NCBI GenBank assembly: GCA_004293485.1
Contig: RDYW01000045.1
Coordinates: forward strand, 1 to 64,000
Direction: 5' to 3'
Source of the DNA: Sphingobacteriales bacterium
GTDB lineage: Bacteria; Bacteroidota; Bacteroidia; Sphingobacteriales; Sphingobacteriaceae
DNA: 64,000 bases
The notes beneath the pieces are model-generated. The model was not told the DNA's origin. It did no database searches and saw nothing but the letters and a program-made list of their open reading frames with translations. The translations under genes and the position numbers were made by a program. Within the stretch, counting starts at the first letter, position 1; the number at the start of each line of letters is the position of its first letter. This document shows, piece by piece, positions 54,733 to 63,600 of the stretch.

Positions 54733-54858
54733 AGTTAACAATTTTGTAGTGATACATCTATTTATTTTTAAATTATAGCAAGCTAACAATAAATAGTTGT
54801 TTTAGCAAATTTTTTAGCTATTAAAATATTTCGATTTTACTGACTAGGAGGTTAAAAA

Positions 54859-55536
54859 TTATATTTTAATGGCTCGTAACATTTCGCGTTTCCCTGCTGC
54901 TCCTTTTACTTTTTGGATGCTCAAATCTAGGTTTTGTAGCATTCGTTTTAAGTTTCCTGTAATGGCGTAGGTAACAAATACGCCACCTGGTTTTAATAAT
55001 TTTGTGCAGTGGTTAATGCTTTCTGAAGTCCACATTTGAGGTTGGTGGATAGCGGCAAAGGCGTCAAAATATATTATATCAAATATTTTTTCGGATGTAA
55101 AATTTAATAAAGGTATATGGGCTATTTGTAAATTACAAAGTGCATTTATAGCCACAATATTGGTAAAAGTACTTGGGTAATTATTAATAAATGCTTGCCA
55201 TAATTGAGGTGTAATATATTTTTGGTAACCTGTTTGGGTAATCATGTTATAACCAAGCGGAAAAGCCTCTATACCTGTATAATTTAATTTAATATTGTTG
55301 TTAATGCAATGCTGGGCACTTAATAAAAAATTAAGGCCTGTACCAAAGCCTACTTCTAAAATAGCAACTTGTGTAGCGGTATTGTTTTTTTCTAAAAAAT
55401 ACTGTAAGCCTTGACCTACAAAAACGTGTAAACTTTCTTGCAGGGCACCGTGTTTGCTGTGGTAGTTTTCGCCAATGGTGGGGTTATAAATGGTATTGGA
55501 GCCATCGGCGGTGGTAATAATTTGGAGGTTTTGCAT
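54859..55536 (-). CDS. mnmD: tRNA (5-methylaminomethyl-2-thiouridine)-methyltransferase MnmD
   Basis: 225-residue SAM-dependent methyltransferase equivalent to the N-terminal domain of MnmC, acting at the wobble uridine of tRNA. Motifs: ..NTIYNPTIGENYHSKHGALQES.., SAM-binding ..ILEVGFGTGLNFLL.., ..FDIIYFDAFA... and ..GGVFVTYAITGNLKRML... No FAD oxidase half is fused, as is normal in Bacteroidota. Stand-alone gene. Confidence 0.92.
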   Translation of the reverse strand: MQNLQIITTADGSNTIYNPTIGENYHSKHGALQESLHVFVGQGLQYFLEKNNTATQVAILEVGFGTGLNFLLSAQHCINNNIKLNYTGIEAFPLGYNMITQTGYQKYITPQLWQAFINNYPSTFTNIVAINALCNLQIAHIPLLNFTSEKIFDIIYFDAFAAIHQPQMWTSESINHCTKLLKPGGVFVTYAITGNLKRMLQNLDLSIQKVKGAAGKREMLRAIKI

Positions 55537-55593
55537 TTTTACTTTAATGATAATTTTTTTATGTGCAACGTTTTGAGTAAGGGATGGCAGCGG

Positions 55594-55613
55594 CCTGCCT
55601 GCCGGTAGGCAGG
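55594..55613. repeat. GC-rich palindrome, REP-like
   Basis: CCTGCCT (55594-55600) and AGGCAGG (55607-55613) around GCCGGT, in otherwise AT-rich intergenic DNA. It shares the CCTGC/GCAGG core with the nested repeat at 28.5 kb. Confidence 0.6.
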
Positions 55614-55692
55614 TATCATTTTTGGCTTAATGCTATTGGTTTAAATGAAGCACATATTTTTATTGCCAAAAATATTTAGCGTACAGCCCGCC

Positions 55693-55745
55693 CCCAAAAG
55701 CTTTTACCCTGCTTTGTTGTTGTGTGCAAAATTGTAGCTTTTGGG
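55693..55745. repeat. inverted repeat in the mnmD upstream region
   Basis: CCCAAAAGCT (55693-55702) is exactly complementary to AGCTTTTGGG (55736-55745) across 33 bases. The rest of the ~400-base gap 55537-55937 shows no open frame or RNA gene I recognise. The structure could belong to an untranslated leader or small RNA. Confidence 0.45.
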
Positions 55746-55937
55746 AATACGCCCTAAAACTGCAAAAATTAATGTGTTTAATTTCTCATTTATTTACACT
55801 GCTGGTTGCACACCACAAAATATTATTTTGGGGCAATGTAAATGCTAAATTTCGTTGTAGTTAGTTATAATTTTAAAATAGCCTTAAGTAATTTTTTTGT
55901 ATGTGCAATTAGATGATTTTTAGGGCGTTTAAGCATT

Positions 55938-56720
55938 ATGTTGCTTTGTAACTTTTTTGCTACACAAAAAAAATATCCCTTTTTTGTGTTTTTTATTAGC
56001 CTGTTTTTATGCGGATGTTCATCAGTGTATATGCCTAATGTACCCAACGCATCAATGTTGAGTAAAAAAGGCGAGTTGCATGCCGGTGCACATGTTTCGC
56101 TAAGTGGCAATGCTAGCGTAAATACAGCTTATGCGGTAAATAATCATTTTGGATTAATGTTGAACGCATCAAGCATGTATAAAAACAAACATAAAAAAGA
56201 TTTTAGGCAAAATTTGATAGAAATAGGAGCAGGCTATTTTACCACATTTGGGCTTAATAACAGCCGTATATTAGAAATATTTGCAGGCGTGGGCAACGGC
56301 AGCACACAAAGAAAATTTAGAGAATATAAAAACGATGTATTGCTAAGTGCTGTAAACGAGGATTTTAATTTTAACAAATCGTTTTTTCAGGTAAACTATA
56401 CATCAAAAAAGAAAAAAGGATTAAAACTTTTTGGCAAAAACTATCCTGTAAATTATGGAACGGTGCTTAGGGTGAGTTATTTAGCTATCGAAAGGTTTAG
56501 TAAAAATGGCATTTTACAACCTACCGAAAACAATATATTTTTAGAACCAGTATTTTTTACCCGCTTAAAACTGAGCAAAATATTACAACTACAATACACC
56601 AGTGGCAGTAATTTTGGCTTGCGTAGCCGAAAATTTTTAACGGCTGGCAATACCGTATTTACAATAGGTGTTGCGCTTAATTTTGGTGAACTTTATGCTT
56701 TTAGTTTTAAAAAGCCATAA
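55938..56720 (+). CDS. lipoprotein, probable outer-membrane barrel-like protein
   Basis: 260 residues with a lipoprotein-type signal (..FFISLFLCGCSS). The beta-rich body resembles outer-membrane barrel proteins (..ELHAGAHVSLSGNASVNTAYAVNNHFGLMLNASSMYK.., ..NLIEIGAGYFTTFG.., ..RILEIFAGVGNGS.., ending ..TIGVALNFGELYAFSF). Unrecognised family, function unknown. Stands alone between two AT-rich gaps. Confidence 0.75.
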   Translation: MLLCNFFATQKKYPFFVFFISLFLCGCSSVYMPNVPNASMLSKKGELHAGAHVSLSGNASVNTAYAVNNHFGLMLNASSMYKNKHKKDFRQNLIEIGAGYFTTFGLNNSRILEIFAGVGNGSTQRKFREYKNDVLLSAVNEDFNFNKSFFQVNYTSKKKKGLKLFGKNYPVNYGTVLRVSYLAIERFSKNGILQPTENNIFLEPVFFTRLKLSKILQLQYTSGSNFGLRSRKFLTAGNTVFTIGVALNFGELYAFSFKKP

Positions 56721-57061
56721 ATTTTGGGTTTTATTAAAAAAATAAAACTTATGGTTGTTATACTTTCTTAATTAATTATTAAACACTTAACTATTTTGCG
56801 AATTAAAAAAAGCTGCTGTTGCACTTTTGATTAAAAAGAAAGGTTTTTATTACTATAATTGAAAATTAATAAAATAAATTTTAAAATAATATCAAATTAG
56901 CTTAATGGTTTGTTGTTACAAATATGTTACAATAAATTGCGTATTACCAAATATTATAATATTTTTACAAACACATATTTAAAATAAACAATACACTCTA
57001 ATAATTTAATTAAAATCGAAATTTAAGTAAATTCAAAAAATATTAAAAGCATAATATATAT
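56721..57061. other. AT-rich intergenic region
   Basis: About 340 bases, extremely AT-rich. No open frame, RNA gene or G:C hairpin seen. It should hold the promoter for the small repeat protein downstream. Confidence 0.35.
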
Positions 57062-57376
57062 ATGACAAAAAAGCTAATAGCTACATTTTTAAAAAAAAGA
57101 AATAAAACTATACGAATAAGCTTAATAGCAATTTTGTTTTTAATACAAAATTTATCTTCCTATGCAGCTTGTGACCCCAAGCTCGACCCATTTTGTGATG
57201 ATGTTAATGAAGCTCCTTTAGGTCCCGAGGATTGCGATCCTAACTTAGACCCCTACTGCGAAGATGTAAACGTACCTTTAGATTCTGGTATTTTTGTAGT
57301 TTTTTCTTTTACTTTAATAATAGGTGTTTATTTACTTCAGAAAAGTGATTTTCAATTAAAAAAAAATATAGCATAA
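57062..57376 (+). CDS. small exported protein with duplicated CDPxLDPxC motif and C-terminal anchor
   Basis: 104 residues. A signal-like hydrophobic N-terminus (about 18-36) is followed by two copies of CDP[KN]LDP[FY]C[DE]DVN, near 37-50 and 59-72. Then comes a PLDSGI turn and a C-terminal transmembrane helix (about 77-92) with a basic tail (..KKNIA). The tripartite end (short motif, helix, basic residues) resembles sorting-type anchors. Proteins with a PLDGG-helix end are common in Bacteroidota. Acidic/Cys repeats suggest calcium or metal binding (inference). ATG start. Confidence 0.7.
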   Translation: MTKKLIATFLKKRNKTIRISLIAILFLIQNLSSYAACDPKLDPFCDDVNEAPLGPEDCDPNLDPYCEDVNVPLDSGIFVVFSFTLIIGVYLLQKSDFQLKKNIA

Positions 57377-57519
57377 TTTTTTAAATCCCAAATTTTATAC
57401 TTAAAATTTACAAACATTTATTTACTATTAGGGTTAAATGTTTGTATTGATTATTAAACTTTTATCCTTTTTTTTCAAAAAGTTTTTAAACCAATTTTTT
57501 TATTAAACGTTTTTTAATT

Positions 57520-57834
57520 TTGAGTATTAAAAGAGAAATTAAATGCCCAAATTGTAGCCAATTTACTTTATGGCTAGGTCGTGATTACGACCGATGTTTA
57601 CATTGTGCTGAATTTTTACAAAACCAAGAATTTATTAAAAAACTTGAAAATGATATAGTTACGAAAGTAAAAGAAGAAAATGATATATTTTATATTCGCC
57701 CTAACGATAGCGGGTTTACCAAAATTAGCAAACGTTTTTTTAGAAGACTTCGAAAAATTACTATGATTGTTCAAGCACTTTTTATAGGTTTTATGACTTT
57801 TATTTTATGGATTTTGGGGATGTTGGCTACTTAA
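57520..57834 (+). CDS. small zinc-ribbon membrane protein
   Basis: 104 residues from a TTG. A zinc ribbon with CPNC (9-12) and CLHC (26-29) is followed by a basic segment and one C-terminal transmembrane helix (..IVQALFIGFMTFILWILGM..). Unrecognised family. The downstream membrane protein gene begins two bases after its stop, so they form an operon. TTG start chosen because the zinc ribbon must be included and no ATG precedes it. Confidence 0.7.
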   Translation: MSIKREIKCPNCSQFTLWLGRDYDRCLHCAEFLQNQEFIKKLENDIVTKVKEENDIFYIRPNDSGFTKISKRFFRRLRKITMIVQALFIGFMTFILWILGMLAT

Positions 57835-57835
57835 A

Positions 57836-58201
57836 ATGAAACCAATTAATAAAACTTTTTTTTTATGCCTTTGTATTATTTGGGCATCTGTTTTTTTGCT
57901 TACTAAATCCAAAATTTACCTTCCCAATATATTTCAATTTTACCTCTTAGATTTAATTGCTGTGCCTGTTTTGGCCAATTTAGGTTTATATTTTTTACAG
58001 TTTATTACTCAAAATAACAGCCTTTTACTTAAACCTTGGCAATTAATTTTTGTAATAATAAGCGTAAGTATTTATTTCGAAATAGTATTGCCCTTATGTA
58101 AACCTAGCCGTTACACTGCCGATATATATGATGTACTTTGCTATGTTTTAGGTGGGATATTTTTTTTGGCGATAGGTAAAATTAAAAAACAATTAAATTA
58201 G
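57836..58201 (+). CDS. small polytopic membrane protein
   Basis: 121 residues with four hydrophobic helices and the C-terminal motif ..SRYTADIYDVLCYVLGGIFF... This recurs in small VanZ-like or uncharacterised Bacteroidota membrane proteins. Function unknown. It is paired with the zinc-ribbon gene just upstream and ends before a bidirectional hairpin. Confidence 0.7.
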   Translation: MKPINKTFFLCLCIIWASVFLLTKSKIYLPNIFQFYLLDLIAVPVLANLGLYFLQFITQNNSLLLKPWQLIFVIISVSIYFEIVLPLCKPSRYTADIYDVLCYVLGGIFFLAIGKIKKQLN

Positions 58202-58228
58202 GCTTTAGAAAAACACAATACACAAAAA

Positions 58229-58257
58229 AACCCACTTTAATAAAAATAAAGTGGGTT
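58229..58257. terminator. terminator between a membrane protein gene and tRNA-Leu
   Basis: AACCCACTTTA (58229-58239) pairs with TAAAGTGGGTT (58247-58257). On the minus strand it is followed by seven Ts, giving a good terminator for the tRNA-Leu gene. Confidence 0.8.
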
Positions 58258-58258
58258 G

Positions 58259-58343
58259 TACTCAGAGCGGGAATCGAACCCGCACTCCTTTAACGGGAAC
58301 AGGATTTTAAGTCCTGCGTGTCTACCAGTTCCACCATCTGAGC
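58259..58343 (-). tRNA. tRNA-Leu (anticodon TAA)
   Basis: Cloverleaf visible on the minus strand. The acceptor arm GCTCAGA/TCTGAGT has a closing G-T pair. The D arm is GGTGGAACTGGTAGAC, the anticodon loop CTTAAAA reads TAA, and a long variable arm is typical of Leu. The T arm is GCGGGTTCGATTCCCGC. The 3' CCA is not encoded. Confidence 0.95.
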
Positions 58344-58368
58344 GTGGGTTTTTAGCGTTTTAAAAACA

Positions 58369-58396
58369 AATCCCTTCCTTATTGGAGGAAGGGATT
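58369..58396 (-). terminator. hairpin after tRNA-Gly
   Basis: AATCCCTTCC and GGAAGGGATT form a perfect 10-bp stem. On the minus strand it is followed by TTGTTTTT. It sits just after tRNA-Gly, so the two tRNA genes are probably transcribed separately. Confidence 0.7.
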
Positions 58397-58398
58397 AG

Positions 58399-58471
58399 AG
58401 CGAAAGACGAGGTTCGAACTCGCGACCTCAACCTTGGCAAGGTTGCGCTCTACCAACTGAGCTACTTTCGC
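58399..58471 (-). tRNA. tRNA-Gly (anticodon GCC)
   Basis: Minus-strand cloverleaf. The acceptor is GCGAAAG/CTTTCGC with discriminator T, the D arm GCTCAGTTGGTAGAGC, the anticodon loop TTGCCAA reads GCC, and the T arm is GCGAGTTCGAACCTCGT. The 3' CCA is not encoded. Confidence 0.95.
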
Positions 58472-58556
58472 ATTTTATGAAAAGAACATTTCCCTTTGCG
58501 GGAGTGCAAATATATACAGAAATGTGTATTTTACAAGTAGCTGTTTTAAAAATATT

Positions 58557-59048
58557 TTATAAATTATTTAACTCGCTATTATTCAATATATAAGAAATTA
58601 AATCACTTTCGAAACCTCGGCCTAAAGCATATTGGTACAGTTTATACTTAGCTTTTCGGGGTTCTTTTTCGCTTATCATTTGTCGTTTTTTTAGTATAAC
58701 TGATTTTATTTTTTTAAGATAATCTTCTTCGCTTATGCTGTTTAAAGCTTTTTTTATTAATGGCTCACTTACTTTTTTTAAGCGCAAACCTTGTTTAATT
58801 TTATTTTTACCCCAATTTTTAATATTAAATTTACTCGAAACATAAGCTAGGGCAAAGCGCTCCTCATTTAAAAAATTATCGGCAATTAGTTCACATACTA
58901 TTTCATCCACATTGCTTGCATACACGCCCAGTTCAAAAAGCATGGTTTTAACTTCCCAGTGGCTTCTTTCTTGGTAAGCGCAATATTTTTGAGCTTTGGC
59001 TATTGCTGTAGCTTTGTTAATAAAAGGTTTTGATATATTTTTATCCAT
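58557..59048 (-). CDS. recX: regulatory protein RecX
   Basis: 163 residues, three-helix-repeat RecX that restrains RecA filaments. Typical pattern: ..AQKYCAYQERSHWEVKTMLFELG.., ..IVCELIADNFLNEERFALAYVSSKFNIKNWGKNKIKQGLRLK.., ..YKLYQYALGRGFESDLI... Divergent from murF/alr. RecA is not in the window. Confidence 0.9.
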   Translation of the reverse strand: MDKNISKPFINKATAIAKAQKYCAYQERSHWEVKTMLFELGVYASNVDEIVCELIADNFLNEERFALAYVSSKFNIKNWGKNKIKQGLRLKKVSEPLIKKALNSISEEDYLKKIKSVILKKRQMISEKEPRKAKYKLYQYALGRGFESDLISYILNNSELNNL

Positions 59049-59097
59049 CGGCGATAAAATTAGTGTTATTCGCTAATATTCATCAAATTTGCCAAAG

Positions 59098-61557
59098 ATG
59101 AAAATCATAAAATATACTATCCAATCAATTTCGGAAATAATAGGGGAGAAGTGTAAGCTTTTTTCGCCTCATACAAACATTAAAAATTTACTTTACGATA
59201 GCCGAAAATTGGCCGATGCCACACAATCGTTGTTTTTTGTGCTGCCTGGTAAGGTTAATGCGCATAATTTTATTGATAGCCTTTACCAAAAAGGGATGCG
59301 TAATTTTGTAATTTCGGATTCTTCGTTTGCCGTTGCCCTTTACCCCGACGCTAATTTTATATACAGCCAAAACACTTTGTTTGCTCTACAGCAATTAGCT
59401 ACCCATCACCGCCAGCATTTTAATTTCCCGGTAATAGGTGTTACTGGCAGTAATGGCAAAACGGTAGTGAAAGAATGGTTGTTTCAATTGCTAAATCCTG
59501 ATTATAAAATAGTACGCAGCCCCAAAAGTTTTAACTCGCAAATAGGTGTACCGCTTTCGCTATGGCAAACAGATGCTTCGCACAATTTAGGCATTTTTGA
59601 AGCAGGTATATCGCAACCTAATGAAATGGATAAGTTGCAAAAAATTATCCAACCCACTATAGGTATACTTACCAATTTAGGTGCCGCCCATAACGAAGGA
59701 TTTATACATAGCGACCAAAAATTAAACGAAAAATTAGCCTTATTTTCCATTGCGAATTTCGTAATTATAAATAAACGGTATCTTAAAAATATTAAAAATC
59801 ATCATGTTAAAACGTTTACTTGGAGTTTTACTTCGGCTGCTGATTTGCAAATAAAATCCGCCCACAGCGAAAACAATAAAACCGTTATAACGGCCATGTA
59901 TAAAAATACACCTGTGCAAATACGCATTCCATTTACCGATAAAGCATCCATAGAAAATGCAGTAATATGCTGGGCTACGCTTTTATTGCTTGGTGTGGGG
60001 CAAGCAACTATTGCCCACCGAATGCAACATTTACAAGCCGTAAAAATGCGCTTAGAATTAAAAAATGGTAAAAATAATTGCTCAATAATTGATGATAGTT
60101 ATAACTCCGATTTATCATCGCTAGAAATAGCCCTCGATTTTTTAAATCAGCAACAGCAACATCCTACCAAAACCCTGATACTTTCGGATTTATTACAAAC
60201 TGGCACAGCCGCCAATGTTTTATATGCCAAAATTGCCCATTTATTGGCCACAAAAAATATCTATAAATTTATAGGTGTGGGTACTAACTTATCGCAATAC
60301 CGAAATTTGTTTGCCACTAACAGCCATTTTTATACCCAAACCGAAGATTTAATGGCCGATTTAGCAAACCTAAAATTTAGCAACGAAGCCATATTGATAA
60401 AAGGAGCCCGCAGTTTCGGCTTTCAAAAAATAAGTAAACTACTTACTCAAAAAGTGCATCAAACGGTGTTAGAAATTAACCTTAATGCCCTAGAGCATAA
60501 TTTTAATTATTACAAAACCTTATTACAACCCAAGGTAAAAGTAATGGCTGTGGTAAAAGCTTTTTCGTACGGAAGTGGTAGTTACCAAATAGCCAATGTG
60601 TTGCAATACAATAAAGTAGATTATTTGGCTGTGGCTTTCGCCGATGAAGGTACCGAACTTAGGGCCGCCGGCATTACTACCCCAATAATGGTAATGAGCC
60701 CCGAAGAAGCAGCTTTTGATGCTATAGTAAGCAATAAACTAGAGCCCGAATTGTACAGTTTTAGAATTTTAAAGGCTTTCGCCGAGTATATTACACATCA
60801 TAATATAGTTACCTATCCCATTCATATTAAGCTAGATACTGGTATGCACCGCCTAGGTTTTGAGGGTGATGATGAAATAAAAAAACTGGTAGCCTTTTTG
60901 GCCAAGCACCCACAGTTAAAGGTATGCAGTATTTTTTCGCACTTAGTGGCGAGCGAAAATGTACAACACGATGAATTTACTAAGCTACAAATCAATTTAT
61001 TTAAGCAACAAGCCGCTTTTATCGAACAATCAATTGGTTATAAAACCATTAAGCATTTGGCTAATACAAGCGCAATAAATAGGTTTGATAGCGCACAATT
61101 TGATATGGTACGTTTAGGTATAGGCTTTTATGGTGTTGATAGTACCAGTCGAAATAATGATAAGCTAGAAAACGTTATAAGCCTAAAAACCAATATTTCG
61201 CAAATAAAGCATTTATACAAAGGCGACACCGTGGGTTACGGGCGTAAAGGCGTAATGCTAAAAGATGGTAAAATAGCCACCTTAAAAATTGGTTATGCCG
61301 ATGGTATATCTCGCCGGCTAGGCAACGGCAAAGGTAAAATGTGGGTAAATAACCAGCTTGTACACACCATAGGCACTATTTGTATGGATATGTGTATGCT
61401 TGATATTAGCAATATTGAAGCCAAAGAAGGAGATGAGGTAATAGTATTTGATGATAGACAAAGTATTTATACCTTGGCCGATGATTTAGAAACCATACCT
61501 TATGAAGTATTAACAAGTATATCGCAAAGGGTAAAAAGGGTATATTATTATGCATAA
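59098..61557 (+). CDS. bifunctional MurF ligase / alanine racemase
   Basis: 819 residues. The N-terminal ~450 are MurF (UDP-MurNAc-tripeptide:D-Ala-D-Ala ligase) with the ATP motif ..GVTGSNGKTVVKEWL.. near 117-131 and ..DDSYNSDLSSLEIAL... The C-terminal ~370 are alanine racemase with the PLP lysine in ..VMAVVKAFSYGSG.. and the ..GTICMDMCMLDIS.. segment. The fusion makes D-Ala and uses D-Ala-D-Ala in one protein, and is common in Bacteroidota. ATG at 59098 chosen over an upstream TTG. It overlaps the DUF502 gene by eight bases. Confidence 0.95.
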   Translation: MKIIKYTIQSISEIIGEKCKLFSPHTNIKNLLYDSRKLADATQSLFFVLPGKVNAHNFIDSLYQKGMRNFVISDSSFAVALYPDANFIYSQNTLFALQQLATHHRQHFNFPVIGVTGSNGKTVVKEWLFQLLNPDYKIVRSPKSFNSQIGVPLSLWQTDASHNLGIFEAGISQPNEMDKLQKIIQPTIGILTNLGAAHNEGFIHSDQKLNEKLALFSIANFVIINKRYLKNIKNHHVKTFTWSFTSAADLQIKSAHSENNKTVITAMYKNTPVQIRIPFTDKASIENAVICWATLLLLGVGQATIAHRMQHLQAVKMRLELKNGKNNCSIIDDSYNSDLSSLEIALDFLNQQQQHPTKTLILSDLLQTGTAANVLYAKIAHLLATKNIYKFIGVGTNLSQYRNLFATNSHFYTQTEDLMADLANLKFSNEAILIKGARSFGFQKISKLLTQKVHQTVLEINLNALEHNFNYYKTLLQPKVKVMAVVKAFSYGSGSYQIANVLQYNKVDYLAVAFADEGTELRAAGITTPIMVMSPEEAAFDAIVSNKLEPELYSFRILKAFAEYITHHNIVTYPIHIKLDTGMHRLGFEGDDEIKKLVAFLAKHPQLKVCSIFSHLVASENVQHDEFTKLQINLFKQQAAFIEQSIGYKTIKHLANTSAINRFDSAQFDMVRLGIGFYGVDSTSRNNDKLENVISLKTNISQIKHLYKGDTVGYGRKGVMLKDGKIATLKIGYADGISRRLGNGKGKMWVNNQLVHTIGTICMDMCMLDISNIEAKEGDEVIVFDDRQSIYTLADDLETIPYEVLTSISQRVKRVYYYA

Positions 61558-62140
61558 AATAGTAAAAGTAATTATCAATTATTTTGTAAAAGGATTGTTA
61601 ATTGTATTGCCCTTAGGTGCGGCTTTTTATATCATTTTCTGGACATTTTCAACCGTTGATAACGCCTTAAATTTAAGTGATCAACTTTTTTTTAACCCTA
61701 CAAACGGTAAACCTATGTATATACCAGGCATCGGTATTTTATCGGTTATATTATTAATTTTAATTTCAGGAATTATTGTAACCTATTTAATTACAGAGCC
61801 TATTAAATTTTGGTTAAACAAATGGTTGAATAAGCTACCTCTGTTTAAATTTATTTTTTCATCGGTAAAAGATTTAACAGAAGCCTTTGTGGGCGACGAA
61901 AAAAAACTAAGTGAGCCTGTTTTGGTAGAAGACACTAATGGCTTTAAACGCATAGGTTTTTTAACGCAACGAAACCTAACCGTTTTGGGCAACGAAGATG
62001 AAGTAGCGGTATATTTTCCTTGGTCGTACTCGTTTGCTGGGCAGGTAATTATTGTTCACAAAAGTAAGGTAACTCCGCTATCCATCTCAGCCGCACAAGC
62101 TATGAAATTTATAATTTCAGGTGGAGTAGGGCATGTTTAA
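61550..62140 (+). CDS. DUF502 family membrane protein
   Basis: 196 residues with two transmembrane helices (about 12-32 and 58-80) and a conserved soluble tail: ..PLFKFIFSSVKDLTEAFVGDEK.., ..RIGFLTQRN.., ..VAVYFPWSYSFAGQVIIV... DUF502 function is unknown. The ATG overlaps the end of murF/alr, indicating coupling, and riboflavin synthase follows. Confidence 0.88.
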   Translation: MHKIVKVIINYFVKGLLIVLPLGAAFYIIFWTFSTVDNALNLSDQLFFNPTNGKPMYIPGIGILSVILLILISGIIVTYLITEPIKFWLNKWLNKLPLFKFIFSSVKDLTEAFVGDEKKLSEPVLVEDTNGFKRIGFLTQRNLTVLGNEDEVAVYFPWSYSFAGQVIIVHKSKVTPLSISAAQAMKFIISGGVGHV

Positions 62141-62186
62141 TTTTAAACATCAATTTAATTTTACACTTAATTATACATCAAAAATA

Positions 62187-62771
62187 ATGTTTACAGGCAT
62201 CATCGAAACTTTAGGTAAGGTTAGTAATATTGTTCAAAATCAATCAAATATTGATTTTGAAATTACATCTGATATATCTGGGGAGTTAAAAATAGATCAA
62301 TCGGTAGCACACAATGGCGTATGCCTAACGGTGGTAAACATCCATCAAAACACATACAAAGTAACGGCCATAAACGAAACCCTTCAAAAAACAAATTTAA
62401 GTAAACTGCAAATAGGCGATAGGGTAAATATAGAGCGTTGTATGCAAATAAATGGCCGTTTAGATGGCCATATTGTACAAGGCCATGTTGATACTACCGC
62501 TATATGTACACAAGTGCTAGAAACGGATGGAAGCTGGTTATTCACCTTTACCTATAAAAAAGATGATAGGTATAACACTGTTGAAAAAGGTTCGGTATGT
62601 GTAAATGGTATAAGCCTAACGGTAGTAAACTCGCAACCAAATAGTTTTTCAGTAGCTATTATCCCATATACTTATGCGCACACCAATTTAAAAAATGTGG
62701 GTATAGGCGATACTGTAAATTTAGAATTTGATATTATAGGAAAATATGTAGCAAAGCTAATGGCTAAATAA
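62187..62771 (+). CDS. ribE: riboflavin synthase, alpha chain
   Basis: 194 residues from the ATG at 62187, giving the invariant N-terminus MFTGIIETLGKV. Two lumazine-binding repeats are visible (..SVAHNGVCLTV.., ..GHIVQGHVDTT.. and ..VEKGSVCVNGISLTVV..). It converts two 6,7-dimethyl-8-ribityllumazine molecules to riboflavin. Residues from the longer upstream frame are not family-like. A terminator follows. Confidence 0.95.
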   Translation: MFTGIIETLGKVSNIVQNQSNIDFEITSDISGELKIDQSVAHNGVCLTVVNIHQNTYKVTAINETLQKTNLSKLQIGDRVNIERCMQINGRLDGHIVQGHVDTTAICTQVLETDGSWLFTFTYKKDDRYNTVEKGSVCVNGISLTVVNSQPNSFSVAIIPYTYAHTNLKNVGIGDTVNLEFDIIGKYVAKLMAK

Positions 62772-62803
62772 ATAAAAACGATTTTAAGTTACATAAAAAA
62801 CAC

Positions 62804-62828
62804 AACCCTTTTTTGGGTTAATTTTTTT
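62804..62828 (+). terminator. terminator of ribE
   Basis: AACCC-TTTTTT-GGGTT hairpin followed by A then seven Ts. Short stem but well placed 33 bases after ribE. Confidence 0.65.
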
Positions 62829-62860
62829 AATTAAACCATACGTTACCAAACAACATATAA

Positions 62861-63385
62861 ATGAATTATTTTGATTTTTACGGCATAAAACCTACTTTTA
62901 CACCTAACCAAACACTGGTTAAACAAAAATATTACGAGTTAAGCAAGGCCTACCATCCCGATTTTTTTGTAAACCAAAGCGAGCAAAAACAGCAAGAAAT
63001 TTTAGAACTCTCCACACTTAATAATAAAGCTTACCAAACTTTAAGCAAGCCCGACAAGCTAACCGAGTATATGTTGCAGCTTAAAGGCGAAATCAGCGAA
63101 AGCGAAAAATACACTTTAGCACAAAGTTTTTTACTAGAGATGATGGACGTGAACGAAGCCTTAATGGAGCTTGAGTTTGACGCCAATACCGAAGCTATTT
63201 TAGCCATTACTACACAAATAAATACTATCGAAGAAAATTTATTCGAACAGCAAAAAGTGCTTTTTGGTGCTTACGAAGCCACAAACGAATCGTTGGTTTT
63301 AAAACAAATTAAAGATATTTATTACCGTAAAAAATATTTGTTGCGAATACGAGAATCAATTAATAAGTTTGCAACCCGCATATAA
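62861..63385 (+). CDS. hscB: Fe-S cluster co-chaperone HscB
   Basis: 174 residues. An N-terminal J domain carries the HPD motif (32-34) in ..YYELSKAYHPDFF.., followed by the HscB C-terminal three-helix domain (..LLEMMDVNEALMELEFD..). It delivers IscU to the HscA chaperone in iron-sulfur assembly. No isc genes adjoin; tRNA-Leu follows one base later. Confidence 0.92.
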   Translation: MNYFDFYGIKPTFTPNQTLVKQKYYELSKAYHPDFFVNQSEQKQQEILELSTLNNKAYQTLSKPDKLTEYMLQLKGEISESEKYTLAQSFLLEMMDVNEALMELEFDANTEAILAITTQINTIEENLFEQQKVLFGAYEATNESLVLKQIKDIYYRKKYLLRIRESINKFATRI

Positions 63386-63465
63386 GCCCAGCTGGCGGAA
63401 CTGGTAGACGCGTCGGTCTCAAACACCGATAGGAAACTGTGCCGGTTCGATTCCGGCGCTGGGTA
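63386..63465 (+). tRNA. tRNA-Leu (anticodon CAA)
   Basis: Acceptor GCCCAGC/GCTGGGT with a closing G-T pair. The D arm is GGCGGAACTGGTAGAC, the anticodon loop CTCAAAC reads CAA, the variable region is long, and the T arm is GCCGGTTCGATTCCGGC. Starts directly after hscB. The 3' CCA is not encoded. Confidence 0.93.
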
Positions 63466-63468
63466 CAC

Positions 63469-63499
63469 GAAACCTTCAAAGCAATTTGAAGGTTTCTTT
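63469..63499 (+). terminator. terminator after tRNA-Leu(CAA)
   Basis: GAAACCTTCAAA pairs with TTTGAAGGTTTC around GCAA, followed by TTT. It follows the tRNA by three bases. Confidence 0.85.
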
Positions 63500-63600
63500 G
63501 CTTTAAAAAATTTTATTCTTGCATTTATATTACGCAAAGTAAACTAATAAAATTATACTAAAAACCTGTAAACCAATTCTTAGCATTAAACATATCCTTT

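Noticed and set aside
55865-56110. Minus-strand open frame over the start of the 55938 gene
   Set aside because: It is the antisense shadow of a plus-strand gene with a good lipoprotein signal; its translation has no family resemblance.
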